NCBI RefSeq assembly: GCF_001006045.1
Contig: NZ_CP011267.1
Coordinates: 620,001 to 684,000, forward strand
Direction: 5' to 3'
Source: Geoglobus ahangari
Lineage (GTDB): Archaea > Halobacteriota > Archaeoglobi > Archaeoglobales > Archaeoglobaceae
Length of the DNA: 64,000 nt
Every line of letters begins with the position of its first letter. Position 1 is the first letter of the stretch. The position numbers and the translations under genes were made by a program. Below the pieces are notes generated by a model. That model was not told where the DNA came from and searched no databases. It saw only the letters and a program-made list of their open reading frames with translations. Below, piece after piece: positions 35,250 through 43,078 of the stretch.

Positions 35250-35843
35250 ATGGAGCAGCCGGAAGAGCTCAGGGAGGTTCTCGAAAGGGTCGAGAGGAAG
35301 ATCCTTGCCGCCGGAAAGATCTACTCTGCGATGAACTTCGCCTACTGGCTCGCGGTCATGAGCCTGTTCTACACGATACTCGCGTTCTTCGGCCCTTCAG
35401 GCCTCGTGTCCATCACCTACTGGATAGGGGCGATGGTGGTGGGCGTTATAGTCTCAGGAGCCCTATTCAGGAAGATAATGGTTATAGCGAGGCTGAGAGG
35501 TGAGAAGGAGTGGAGGAAGGGTGTGGGAATCGCAATAGCGGCATCGTGGATCGCCGGAGCGATAATCGGCTTTTACGCGATTCCTGCTCTGCTGACCCAG
35601 AACTTCGGCGTGGCCCTGCTCAGCTTCATAGCAGTGTCCATCTTCGGCATGTGGCTCTCGCTCGGATTCTCTGAGAGGTTCGATCTGGAAATGATCCCCG
35701 CGTTTGCGATACCTTCCCTTGGATCTCTTGCAGCACTCCAGCTTGAAGATGCAACGGTCTGGGCGGGCTTCGTGATTGCAGCGGCATTCTCGATTACGAT
35801 ACTGCTTTACCTCTACAGCGCGTTCAGAACAATCGGTGATTGA
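35250..35843 (+). CDS. Five/six-helix membrane protein paired with a wHTH regulator
   Basis: 197 residues. After an N-terminal amphipathic helix there are hydrophobic segments at about 30-48, 53-72, 90-110, 118-138 and 150-190. No family recognised. Its stop (TGA) touches the ATG of the winged-helix gene, so the two proteins are made together. Pairs of a small membrane protein and a MarR/ArsR-like regulator are common in archaea and may form a membrane-linked switch, which is inference. Confidence 0.7.
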   Translation: MEQPEELREVLERVERKILAAGKIYSAMNFAYWLAVMSLFYTILAFFGPSGLVSITYWIGAMVVGVIVSGALFRKIMVIARLRGEKEWRKGVGIAIAASWIAGAIIGFYAIPALLTQNFGVALLSFIAVSIFGMWLSLGFSERFDLEMIPAFAIPSLGSLAALQLEDATVWAGFVIAAAFSITILLYLYSAFRTIGD

Positions 35844-36137
35844 ATGGAGCCTCTCAGCAGGCTCAGGCACGAAATCCTCGGAAATCCCGTAAGGTTAGGA
35901 GTCATGCTGTACCTCCTCTCGAGGAGGAGGGCAGCCTTCAGCGAGATCCAGAAGGTTCTCGAGCTAACACCCGGAAACCTCGACTCTCACCTCAGGGTGC
36001 TTGAAAGGGCCGGAATGGTTAAGGTGGGCAAGGTCATTGCCGACAGGCCGAGGACTGTGGTCGAGATAACTGAGAAGGGCGTGGATGAAACTCGAGATTA
36101 CGTTAGAAGGCTGAAGGAGGTGTTGGAAGGGTTGTGA
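35844..36137 (+). CDS. Winged-helix transcriptional regulator (HTH_34-like)
   Basis: 97 residues: a helical start (HEILGNPVRLGVMLYLLSRRRAAFSEIQKVLELTPGNLDSHLRVLERAGMVKVG) and a wing (VIADRPRTVVEITEKG), as in small archaeal ArsR/MarR-type repressors. It directly follows the membrane protein gene with no gap. It is the last GC-rich gene before the AT-rich island. Confidence 0.85.
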   Translation: MEPLSRLRHEILGNPVRLGVMLYLLSRRRAAFSEIQKVLELTPGNLDSHLRVLERAGMVKVGKVIADRPRTVVEITEKGVDETRDYVRRLKEVLEGL

Positions 36138-36149
36138 GCTTTTATAGGG

Positions 36150-36162
36150 TTTTTATTTTTTT
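36150..36162 (+). terminator. T-rich terminator after the winged-helix gene
   Basis: Runs of five and seven T residues separated by one A lie 13-25 nt after the stop at 36137, at the edge of the AT-rich island. This is compatible with archaeal intrinsic termination. Confidence 0.45.
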
Positions 36163-36224
36163 GGGATATGTCATTTATCTAAAAGTTTTAGAAATTTATT
36201 CTTCTATAATATAATAAAAATTCT

Positions 36225-37430
36225 TTAAATAAATTTATCAAGTGTTATGTCGTGTTTATTCGATTTGGGTTTATTTTTTAAGATTTTTTTGGCAAGTTCG
36301 TTTGCTTTCAGTGTAACCTCTTTATTTAATATTTGCTCCTCCAATACTTCCAATTCAGATTTCCATATTTTTTCTGAAATTTGTAAAAATTCTTTATTTA
36401 GTGAATAAAAATTATATTGTCTCACATATTTATTAACTGTGCTTTTAACTTCTTTTAGATTTACGTTAAATTCTAAGAACTGTTGAAGCCAATTCTCCAA
36501 AAGTAACCTTTTATCTTTTTCGGAAAGGGGATGGTATTTGTAATCTGTATTTTGGAATATTTTGTTTAGGTGATCCCATGTTCTTGGTGAGAATGCCAAT
36601 TTAATCTTCTTGTTTTTATAAGGTGCCCCTACAGCGTTAAATCCTGATTCGATTAACATTATTTCTTCAGATAATGGTGTTTGTTCACCTTTCTTGTAAG
36701 GTTTAACATTAAATCCATATATAAAGTATTTTTCGTTGTTATTTTCTAAAAAATAGCTGTTGATTGTAGGTATTATTCCTATTCTGCTTGGATCGGTTGC
36801 TCTTTGGTATGCAAAGTCCACTACTATGAATGTGGGCTCTTTGTTTTCGATTTCATATAATGAAAACAAGCTGTCAAGTCTTCTTCTTGGGTAGTATGAT
36901 GGTATGGAAATAGCTATTCTGAGGTTCGGGTTTACTGTATTTTTTTCTTTCAGCAATTCTTCCACAAATTTGTTGTATATTTGCACTCGAGTGGGTTTAT
37001 CTATTTCACCTTCAAATTCGAGTATTGGAACAACATAGATGTCATTTAGTTGATATAATAATAATGAATTGATATACTCCAAATCTTTTTTCTCAATTTT
37101 TTCATTCTTTTTAATTATTATTTTTAATAGAAAAATATTAATTAATTTTTTATAATCTAAAAAACGAACATTTCTATAAATAAATTTCTTCTGTTCATCA
37201 GGATCGTTGTCTATTTTTCTTAAAGTTTCTAAATCCATTCGAATATGAATTTCGTTAATTAACGAGTCAAACTCACGTAAAGAACATTCTAATGTTTTTT
37301 TGTAAGTATATCTGTCGACAGATCTTGTGAAATTTTCTATTTTTTTATCAAAAACTTCAAGTTTAGCTACTTTTAAAAAAACCGGGTCATCTACGATCTC
37401 GACTTTCTTAATACTATAACTTCTACTCAT
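36225..37430 (-). CDS. Large protein of the AT-rich cassette, no recognised family
   Basis: 401 residues from ATG 37430, which has GGAGTGAT 5 nt upstream; ten earlier codons are open but poorly placed. The first 100 residues are helical and charged. About 125-290 alternates strands and helices (YVVPILEFEG, LRIAISIPSYYPRRRLDSLFSLYE, FIVVDFAYQRATDPSRIG, YFIYGFNVKPYKKG, FNAVGAPYKNKK), which could be a TIM-barrel-like or nuclease-like alpha/beta core. The C-terminal third is helical. It overlaps the upstream small ORF by 8 nt. I do not recognise it; effector of a defence or toxin-antitoxin cassette is a hypothesis only. Confidence 0.7.
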   Translation of the reverse strand: MSRSYSIKKVEIVDDPVFLKVAKLEVFDKKIENFTRSVDRYTYKKTLECSLREFDSLINEIHIRMDLETLRKIDNDPDEQKKFIYRNVRFLDYKKLINIFLLKIIIKKNEKIEKKDLEYINSLLLYQLNDIYVVPILEFEGEIDKPTRVQIYNKFVEELLKEKNTVNPNLRIAISIPSYYPRRRLDSLFSLYEIENKEPTFIVVDFAYQRATDPSRIGIIPTINSYFLENNNEKYFIYGFNVKPYKKGEQTPLSEEIMLIESGFNAVGAPYKNKKIKLAFSPRTWDHLNKIFQNTDYKYHPLSEKDKRLLLENWLQQFLEFNVNLKEVKSTVNKYVRQYNFYSLNKEFLQISEKIWKSELEVLEEQILNKEVTLKANELAKKILKNKPKSNKHDITLDKFI

Positions 37431-37650
37431 TTTTATCACTCCTGTAAATTTCTGCTCCACTATCTAGATCTATTACAATTATTCTTTCGTCTGTTGTATA
37501 TGCGACTAATAGTATTCTTCTTTTTATTAAACTTCCTCCTTTAACAATCCTTATACTTCCGGGTGTCATATCTTTTTTTATCTTTTCGAATTCTAGATCT
37601 ATCGTAGATGCTGGATCAAATTTTAGCCTCTTTTTATCTCTTTCAGTCAA
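37423..37650 (-). CDS. Small protein of the AT-rich cassette
   Basis: 75 residues from TTG 37650, which follows AGGAGG by 7 nt; TTG 37656 is too close to that site. A basic start (TERDKKRLKF) precedes a probably all-beta small domain (GSIRIVKGGSLIKRRILLVAYTTDERIIVIDLDSGAEIYRS). It is flanked by the YwgA-like gene (36-nt gap) and the large gene (8-nt overlap). No family recognised. Its size would suit an adaptor or a toxin. Confidence 0.65.
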   Translation of the reverse strand: MTERDKKRLKFDPASTIDLEFEKIKKDMTPGSIRIVKGGSLIKRRILLVAYTTDERIIVIDLDSGAEIYRSDKNE

Positions 37651-37686
37651 TACCAATCCTCCTGAATTATTGATTTCAGATGGACG

Positions 37687-38226
37687 TTATTTTTTCTTTA
37701 CGTCTTCAATGTATATTTTAAAACTTTTAAACTTTCCACTTTCTAAAATCTTTTCTATCTCTTCTTTAATCAGTGAGTTTTTAGCCAACTCTGGAAAGAG
37801 CAAATATGTAAGTGTTACTAAATCTCTGTCATTTAGTTTTTTAAGCGGTGGTGTGATATCCTCCACTATCTCTTTTAATTTTTTGTAGTCATCATCTAAT
37901 TTTTTTTCTAGATATTCAAGTATTTTTCTACCATATTCTGTTAAAGCATATTCTCCATTTTCAATTTTTATCATACCTGATTCAAGAAGATAATTAAGAG
38001 ATTCCTCGATATCGTCTGAAAACCCACCATAGAAATACGGACCGTGTGAACTAGGCGTTTTACCTTCTTTGATAGCATTGATAATCAATCCCAATTTCTG
38101 GATTCTCGTGGCTCTGCTTTTTCCACCTTCGCTTTTTATTGTTATTAGTGTGAGTTTGTCATAATATGACATCTCTTCAGCATCCTCTTTTATGAAATCC
38201 TCGTAGTTGTTCTTTTTGGTTCTCAT
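37687..38226 (-). CDS. YwgA/SocA(Panacea)-like winged-helix protein
   Basis: 179 residues. The stretch RATRIQKLGLIINAI...SSHGPYFYGGFSDDIEESLNYLLESGMIKIENGEYALTEYGRKILEYLEKKL resembles the YwgA and SocA/DUF4065 pattern, where a (H/Y)GPY motif is followed by a winged-helix unit. Such proteins include antitoxins. First gene of the cassette, with AT-rich AATAAATTTATT at about 38253-38264 as a probable TATA region. Family assignment is by eye and weak. Confidence 0.6.
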   Translation of the reverse strand: MRTKKNNYEDFIKEDAEEMSYYDKLTLITIKSEGGKSRATRIQKLGLIINAIKEGKTPSSHGPYFYGGFSDDIEESLNYLLESGMIKIENGEYALTEYGRKILEYLEKKLDDDYKKLKEIVEDITPPLKKLNDRDLVTLTYLLFPELAKNSLIKEEIEKILESGKFKSFKIYIEDVKKK

Positions 38227-38402
38227 GTACTCATAGTTATGATAGATTGTAGAATAAATTTATTTCGAGATTTGTTAATGAGCACCATGCTAAATTGCCT
38301 TATTAGTCTCATTGCAACCCAAGCATTGGGGGGCATGTATTTTGGTTATATAATTAATTATTATGAATAATAAAGTACTGATATTATCTTCAGCTCCTAA
38401 AC

Positions 38403-38488
38403 ATGTCGCAGATTGCCGAAAATGCTATTTTAGAGGAGGCAAAAAGGAGAATCGAGGTATTCGAGAAAGCATATCTGTTGGATGAGAG
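38403..38488 (+). pseudogene. Truncated antitoxin-like ORF ending at tRNA-Gln
   Basis: From ATG 38403 the frame reads about 28 antitoxin-like residues (SQIAENAILEEAKRRIEVFE, then KAYLLDE), resembling archaeal VapB-type proteins that begin with a long charged helix. It then runs into the reverse complement of the tRNA gene. The rest of the protein and any toxin are missing, so this looks like a gene cut off by integration or deletion at the tRNA. TTATATAATTAA near 38344-38355 could be its old promoter. Confidence 0.45.
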
Positions 38489-38561
38489 TAGCCCCGCCCG
38501 GATTCGAACCGGGGTCGCGGGATCCAGAGTCCCGCAGGATTGACCACTACCCTACGGGGCT
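38489..38561 (-). tRNA. tRNA-Gln (anticodon CUG)
   Basis: 73 nt. Acceptor AGCCCCG pairs with CGGGGCT plus discriminator A; the anticodon stem CGGGA/TCCCG encloses the loop CTCTGGA giving CUG; the T arm is CCCGG TTCGAAT CCGGG. CCA is not encoded. A TATA-like CATAAATCGA lies at 38581-38590. The AT-rich island abuts its 3' end. Confidence 0.93.
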
Positions 38562-38580
38562 TCATGGCTCATTTTGACAT

Positions 38581-38590
38581 TCGATTTATG
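38581..38590 (-). promoter_or_regulatory. TATA box of tRNA-Gln
   Basis: CATAAATCGA on the minus strand lies 20-29 nt before the 5' end of the tRNA, the expected archaeal position. Confidence 0.45.
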
Positions 38591-38616
38591 AAGGTTGCGG
38601 TGCTGGACTGGCGCCT

Positions 38617-39291
38617 CTAACTCACGTCAGGAAACTCTACAGGCAGGTAGCGCTCGAATCCTATCGTCAGGCAGTCCCCCTGCACCTCGGGGCGGAGCAG
38701 CGCAGCCCTCACGTCCACACCGCTCTCGTAAGCCTCTCTCAGAACTTTCGCAAATTCTGGGTGTGTCTCGTGATTTGGCATGAATATCCTCGCATCGCTC
38801 CTCATGACGAGGAAGAGTATCATTCCTCCTCTCTCAGCAATCTCCCTGACGTGCTTCACTCCCCTCTCTGTCGGAGCGTCCGGAAAGAGGGCGACGCCAT
38901 CTCGAACAAGCGTGCATCCCTTGACCTCGACGAGCTTTGCAGCACCATCTCTGCTGACAAGAAGGTCTATCCTGCTACTGCCGACCTTCACCTCCCTGCC
39001 CTCGATCCTGTAACCCTCTCCTCCAAGTATCTCGGCCGCAATGTCCGAGTGGAGGGAGGAGTTAACAACTACCGGAACGTGGACGTCGTATATCACGAAA
39101 ACCTCGTGGCTCGTCCTCTCTCTTTTCTTCGGCCTCATGAGCACCCTGTTTCCGGGCTTCATCAGCTCTGTCAGTCTTCCAGAGTCCCTCAGGTGTGCTC
39201 TCTCGACTCTCCCGTTCACCTCGACCTCGAGAACGAACCTGTTGAGCCTCCTGACAAGCCTGCCCTCCACCAGATTGCAGATTTCCACCAT
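38617..39291 (-). CDS. sfsA: SfsA family nucleic-acid-binding/nuclease-like protein
   Basis: 224 residues. An OB-like N-terminus (EGRLVRRLNRFVLEVEVNGRVERAHLRDSGRLTELM) is followed by a PD-(D/E)XK-type core: SRIDLLV then LVEVKGCTLV with the Asp, Glu and Lys of a nuclease site, and FPDAPTERGVKHV. SfsA was named for maltose-gene stimulation in E. coli, but the archaeal role is unknown. ATG 39291 is used; a TTG one codon earlier is open. It follows the flavodoxin-like gene on the same strand. Confidence 0.9.
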   Translation of the reverse strand: MVEICNLVEGRLVRRLNRFVLEVEVNGRVERAHLRDSGRLTELMKPGNRVLMRPKKRERTSHEVFVIYDVHVPVVVNSSLHSDIAAEILGGEGYRIEGREVKVGSSRIDLLVSRDGAAKLVEVKGCTLVRDGVALFPDAPTERGVKHVREIAERGGMILFLVMRSDARIFMPNHETHPEFAKVLREAYESGVDVRAALLRPEVQGDCLTIGFERYLPVEFPDVS

Positions 39292-39308
39292 CAACCTTCT
39301 GTCAGGGC

Positions 39309-39776
39309 TTACTTAACCCTTTGCCCTAAAAACTTCTCGAGGTCATCGAAAAAACCGCCGTCGGACAGAACGTCCTCGACCTCAGACCTTTTCACCAGCC
39401 GCATTCCTTCCACTTTTGCCCCTCTTCTCTCCAGCATCTTCGCATAGCCCCTCAGATACTGCTCGCCCCTCCACCCGCCGTAGGTGGTGATCAGGAACAC
39501 CCTCCTACCCCTCAGCGTGCCGGACTTTATGAGGGATGTAACGGGCGGGCAGTTGAACGTCCACTTCGGGAAGCAGAGAACAACTCTGTCCGACCTCACC
39601 TCGACCTCCTTAACCGGAACGCCGAGGTTGGGTATGAACGAGAGGAGGAGCCACGCAGGATATGGCAGACTGAGTTTCGGGACTATCTCCCGGACTTTCA
39701 GGTTAAACCTCTCAGCAATAGCATCGGCAATTCGCTTGGAGTTCCCGGTGTACGAGAAAAAGAGAACCTCCGCCAT
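39309..39776 (-). CDS. Flavodoxin-like protein
   Basis: 155 residues. The FMN phosphate loop FSYTGNSKRIADAI is at the N-terminus and FPKWTFNCPPV...TTYGGWRGEQYL give the other flavin-contact loops. It carries electrons or acts as a small flavoenzyme. Its start touches the stop of the radical SAM gene, so the flavodoxin could supply the electron that the radical SAM cluster needs, which is inference. Confidence 0.85.
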   Translation of the reverse strand: MAEVLFFSYTGNSKRIADAIAERFNLKVREIVPKLSLPYPAWLLLSFIPNLGVPVKEVEVRSDRVVLCFPKWTFNCPPVTSLIKSGTLRGRRVFLITTYGGWRGEQYLRGYAKMLERRGAKVEGMRLVKRSEVEDVLSDGGFFDDLEKFLGQRVK

Positions 39777-40600
39777 CACAGGACGAACTTCCTTTCCCTC
39801 TTCATCTCCGGAACTTCAGCCAGCGCGTTCCTCCTTATGAGCTTCAGGTACTCTCTTCCGAACTCCCTCTCAATCCTTCTCACGTTGACTATGAAGCATC
39901 CCGGGATTCTGACGTCCGCAATCTCCCTGAGCCTCTCGGTCACATCGAGAAACTCCACAATGTCCTCAGTCCTCTCCATGTCGAGCCTGTGGCTCTCCAT
40001 AAGCTCTCTGTCGTAGACTGAAAGGGGCTGGAGGAACATCTCCATGTCCAGCTTGTTAGCGAGATCCGCAAGCTCAAAAACGTCCTTATCGTTGATTCCG
40101 GGCATGTAAATCGTCCTGATAACGCCCCTGATCGAGGATCTGCTCAGCGCTCTGAGGTTCTCCATCAGGATGTCGAACCCGTCGAAGCCCGTTATTCTCG
40201 CGTACTTCTCTCTTGAGGAGACGTCCAGGCTCACCATCGCAAGCTCGAAGTACTTCTCGAGCCTCTCTATCGCCTTCTCGTTCAGGAAGATTCCGTTGGT
40301 CTGCAGATCGAGCCTCGCCTGCGGGAACATGTTCTTCAGCTCTCTCGCTATCCTCTCCACCTCGTCTATTCCCGCAACAAGCGGCTCTCCGTACTGGGAG
40401 AGTGTTATCGACCTCACGTCCTCAGTGTCGCCATAGTACCCGGGCAGCGGAGCTTTTCCCTTCTTCAGGGCCACGTTGGAGTAGCAGTAGATGCAGTTCA
40501 GGTTGCATCTGGGCGTGACCTCGTAGGTCGGGTGGTGTACCGGGTTGGGTATGCTCTCGTCGCTTCCCTGACAGTGGGTGCAGTGAGTCGCTGGAAACAT
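39776..40600 (-). CDS. Radical SAM protein
   Basis: 274 residues. An N-terminal CTHCQG pair precedes the radical SAM motif CNLNCIYC (about 33-40), then SQYGEPL as the GGEP-like motif and DLQTNGIF. A CFIVNV and basic tail complete it. The extra N-terminal cysteines may bind an auxiliary metal. TATA-like CATTTTAAACC lies about 20-30 nt upstream of ATG 40600. The product is unknown; coupling to the flavodoxin gene suggests an in-house reductant. Confidence 0.87.
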   Translation of the reverse strand: MFPATHCTHCQGSDESIPNPVHHPTYEVTPRCNLNCIYCYSNVALKKGKAPLPGYYGDTEDVRSITLSQYGEPLVAGIDEVERIARELKNMFPQARLDLQTNGIFLNEKAIERLEKYFELAMVSLDVSSREKYARITGFDGFDILMENLRALSRSSIRGVIRTIYMPGINDKDVFELADLANKLDMEMFLQPLSVYDRELMESHRLDMERTEDIVEFLDVTERLREIADVRIPGCFIVNVRRIEREFGREYLKLIRRNALAEVPEMKRERKFVL

Positions 40601-40747
40601 AAAACGGTGTTAAGATGGGGGGTTTAAAATGGTTGCTGGCTACTGCCTATCAGAAAAGTGATGATTTCCAATAAACTTTCGATTTAATCTTTCTCAGACA
40701 GGGCAGCAGAGTTTTTTATAAAAATTTCGAGAACGTCAAACGAATTT

Positions 40748-41038
40748 TTGACTAAATCGGTGTTTTTAAATTATTTGGCACATTCTCACATACTGGTAGC
40801 AACAGTAGTTGATGCGGGGGGTGAGAATCTGATCCTCGATTTAATTTTTTACATTCTGGGCAAGGTTTACGCTTACATGTTCTGGGGAGCAATTCCAACG
40901 GCGATTGCCGGATGGGTGCTGAGAAAAAAGAGAGTGGGTAAAGCTCTTTTTTTAATAGGCATGACGATAATAATAGCAACCCTCGTATGGCTCATGATCT
41001 TTCAGATTACCAGCCCTGGGATGAGGACGCCGCATTAA
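40748..41038 (+). CDS. Small membrane protein, unknown
   Basis: Up to 96 residues with hydrophobic segments at about 25-55 and 65-88 (FWGAIPTAIAGWVL and ALFLIGMTIIIATLVWLMIF). The start is uncertain: TTG 40748 or GTG 40760. TTTTTTATAAAAATT at about 40711-40725 is well placed as TATA box for either. It converges on the ArsR-type membrane regulator with a 4-nt overlap. No family recognised. Confidence 0.5.
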   Translation: MTKSVFLNYLAHSHILVATVVDAGGENLILDLIFYILGKVYAYMFWGAIPTAIAGWVLRKKRVGKALFLIGMTIIIATLVWLMIFQITSPGMRTPH

Positions 41039-41499
41039 ATCTCTCTGCGCCACCACAGTGCAAGGAAGTGCATCAAAACTGCAACAGCCAGCATCAGCAG
41101 AATTGCTGTGAAAATGATCGAGAAGATGTCATGGCCACCGAGAGGTTTGGGCTCGAGATCATTTTTCAGAGCCTCTTTCAGAAGTACAGTGAATGCTGTG
41201 TATGCAGCAAGGAATGAAAGAATTATTCTGATCTTCCATGAAGCCAGAATTTTACGGCTCAGATCGGTTAGTTCGTAATATACCCACTTTCTCCCGTTTT
41301 CAACTCTTTTTACCAGTCCAGAGCTTTCCAGTACTTTCATGTGGTAATTGATAAGCTGTTTTTTAACGTCCAAAATCTTGGAGAGCTCCGAAACAGTATA
41401 TCTCCTGTTTGACAGATTCTTCAGTATCTCAATTCTTGTATCGTTGCTCAGAACCTTTAGATGTTCCACTGAAACTTCGCCCTCTTTTGGGTCACTCAT
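41035..41499 (-). CDS. Membrane-anchored ArsR-type regulator
   Basis: 154 residues. A typical ArsR winged helix occupies about 10-85 (LKVLSNDTRIEILKNLSNRRYTVSELSKILDVKKQLINYHMKVLESSGLVKR), followed by two membrane helices (about 91-107 and 124-146). DNA binding from the membrane is therefore likely. No metal-binding CxC motif is seen. The target is probably its own promoter or a nearby gene. Nothing else is recognisable in the 118 nt (41500-41617) between this gene and sdhD. Confidence 0.83.
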   Translation of the reverse strand: MSDPKEGEVSVEHLKVLSNDTRIEILKNLSNRRYTVSELSKILDVKKQLINYHMKVLESSGLVKRVENGRKWVYYELTDLSRKILASWKIRIILSFLAAYTAFTVLLKEALKNDLEPKPLGGHDIFSIIFTAILLMLAVAVLMHFLALWWRREI

Positions 41500-41617
41500 C
41501 CTTGAATAAACTTACGTGACAATTATGTTAAATTTTGCTCTTAATTAGATGGCCAAAATCCTCTTGCTTCTAGCCTGTACTGCGGCTAAAAATAAGGGTC
41601 AAGTAAAATAATTGCCC

Positions 41618-41968
41618 TCAAAAGGTAATCAAAAGCAACCCACCGTAAACCACAGCAATCAGGAACAGCAGCATCGTCATCGCATTTACTGCTCTCTCGT
41701 TTCTCCCTCCAAAATCCGTGTCCAGCAGTATAGCCCTCAGCCCGTTGAAGGCGTGGAATGATGCTGAGGCCAAGAACAGCCAGTAAAATGCCTTTATCGC
41801 CGGGTTGGACAGCCTCTCCACGACCTTAGCATACTCCAAAGCGTCGTGGGACGTGAGGTGGGTGATGTACAGGTGGAATATGACGAAGGCAAAGAGCAAA
41901 AGTCCTGTGATCATCTGGAATATCCAGCCGAACGGCTCCAGAACCCTTCTCGTGTGGGACTCACTCAT
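41618..41968 (-). CDS. sdhD: Succinate dehydrogenase membrane subunit SdhD
   Basis: 116 residues from ATG 41968, preceded by GGGGTGATAGA. Three helices: about 12-32, 62-80 and 92-114. The ASASFHAFNGLRAIL segment, with a histidine, matches the haem/quinone region of SdhC/D proteins and is echoed in SdhC. Last gene of the sucCD-sdhABCD run. Confidence 0.87.
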   Translation of the reverse strand: MSESHTRRVLEPFGWIFQMITGLLLFAFVIFHLYITHLTSHDALEYAKVVERLSNPAIKAFYWLFLASASFHAFNGLRAILLDTDFGGRNERAVNAMTMLLFLIAVVYGGLLLITF

Positions 41969-41972
41969 TCTA

Positions 41973-42347
41973 TCACCCCGTGAGGAACACATACATCATG
42001 TACGTGCTGTACAGCCAGAACAGCAGCGCAAGCAAGGTCATCAGGTATATCAGCACCTTTCTCGCCTCATACAGCAGTCCGAACTCGTTCAGCACAACCC
42101 TCAGGCCGTTGAACGCATGATAGAAGGTCGCCAGAAACAGCAGAGAGTCCAAGGGTAAAGTCTCAGGTCTAACGGTTATGGATATGAATGCCGTGTAAGT
42201 CTCTTCTCCAATCCTGAGGCTCGTCAGGAAGCTGAGGTGAGCTATGAGGTAGAGCAAAAGCACTATGCCCGTGAGCCTATGGAATGAGTAAGCTATGCTG
42301 TTAACGGACTTTCCCTTCAGCGTAAACCATCCCGAAACTCCCTTCAT
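41973..42347 (-). CDS. sdhC: Succinate dehydrogenase cytochrome b subunit SdhC
   Basis: 124 residues from ATG 42347, 5 nt after AGGTGA; the GTG three codons earlier is too close to that site. Features SIAYSFHRLTGIVLLLYLIAHLS (typical SRPxxxH-like haem region) and FYHAFNGLRVVLNEFG. Anchors the flavoprotein and Fe-S subunits and passes electrons to quinone. It is similar in pattern to SdhD, suggesting old duplication. Confidence 0.88.
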   Translation of the reverse strand: MKGVSGWFTLKGKSVNSIAYSFHRLTGIVLLLYLIAHLSFLTSLRIGEETYTAFISITVRPETLPLDSLLFLATFYHAFNGLRVVLNEFGLLYEARKVLIYLMTLLALLFWLYSTYMMYVFLTG

Positions 42348-42352
42348 CTCAA

Positions 42353-43069
42353 TCACCTGAAGATGCTCTTAATCATGTGGATCGCGCTCATCAGCCTCAT
42401 CTTCTGAATTGCCTTTGCCGGCTCTATGCTCTTCGGACAGACCTCGCTGCACTCCGCGTTGAAGTGACACCTCCACACACCCTCGGAGCCTGAGACGAGA
42501 GCAAGTCTGTCCTCCCTGCCCTCATCCCTGCTGTCAGCGCAGAATCTGTAGGCTGCAGTTATTGCAGCAGGCCCGAGGTAGTCGCTCCTCGTCGCACTTG
42601 CGGGACAGGCTGAATAGCACGCTCCGCATTTAATGCAGAGCGAGAAGTCGTAGTAAGCGTGCAACTCCTTTGGAGTCTGGAGAAGCTCCTTCGGATTCTC
42701 GTAGTCGTCATCCTTCCTGATCAGGTAGGGCTTCACAGCTTCATGCTTCCTGAAGAACCCGTCCATGTCTACGATCAGATCCTTCAGGACGGGCATGTTA
42801 TCGAGCGGCTCGATTTCAAGAACATCGCCAACATCGAATATCTGCGTCTCGCAGGCAAGCCTCGGTTTGCCGTTGATCTTGACCGCACAGCTCCCGCATA
42901 TCCCCATTCTGCACGAGGCTCTGAAGGCCAAGGAACCGTCAAGGTTCTCTTTTATGAAGTAGAGTCCCTCCAGCACGGTCATTCCCTTTCTGGCCGTGAA
43001 GCGGAAATCCTGCCAGTATTCTTTTTCTCCATCAAACCTCCTTATCCTGAAGAGGACCTCCCTCTCCAT
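42353..43069 (-). CDS. sdhB: Succinate dehydrogenase Fe-S subunit SdhB
   Basis: 238 residues. The 2Fe-2S domain has CRMGICGSCAVKINGKPRLAC. The C-terminal helical domain has CIKCGACYSACP and a second group CHFNAECSEVCPKSIEP for the 4Fe-4S and 3Fe-4S clusters. It begins 9 nt after the sdhA stop, with GGTGAGG upstream of ATG 43069. Confidence 0.93.
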   Translation of the reverse strand: MEREVLFRIRRFDGEKEYWQDFRFTARKGMTVLEGLYFIKENLDGSLAFRASCRMGICGSCAVKINGKPRLACETQIFDVGDVLEIEPLDNMPVLKDLIVDMDGFFRKHEAVKPYLIRKDDDYENPKELLQTPKELHAYYDFSLCIKCGACYSACPASATRSDYLGPAAITAAYRFCADSRDEGREDRLALVSGSEGVWRCHFNAECSEVCPKSIEPAKAIQKMRLMSAIHMIKSIFR

Positions 43070-43078
43070 GCCCTCACC

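Larger units (their letters stand above)
36140..38489. mobile_element. AT-rich island next to tRNA-Gln
   Basis: Base composition drops sharply from GC-rich to strongly AT-rich at about 36140 and recovers at the tRNA-Gln gene. Codons in the island favour AAA, ATA, ATT and TTT, unlike AGG, CTC and GAG in the neighbours. It holds a three-gene minus-strand cassette plus an ORF remnant that stops at the 3' end of the tRNA, a common integration site. I see no integrase, transposase or second copy of the tRNA 3' end, so the mechanism of entry is unproven. Confidence 0.6.

Noticed and set aside
36140-36224. Search for a second copy of the tRNA-Gln 3' end as an attachment site
   Set aside because: No stretch resembling the tRNA 3' end is visible at the far border of the island, so I do not call attL/attR sites.
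36225-37430. Assignment of the 401-residue protein to tRNA-guanine transglycosylase-like or Argonaute-like families
   Set aside because: The alternating strand-helix pattern is suggestive, but no diagnostic catalytic motif of either family is visible.
38278-38370. Thirty-codon ORF starting MSTMLNCLIS on the + strand in the AT-rich island
   Set aside because: Too short, without ribosome binding site, and its composition is what AT-rich sequence would give by chance.
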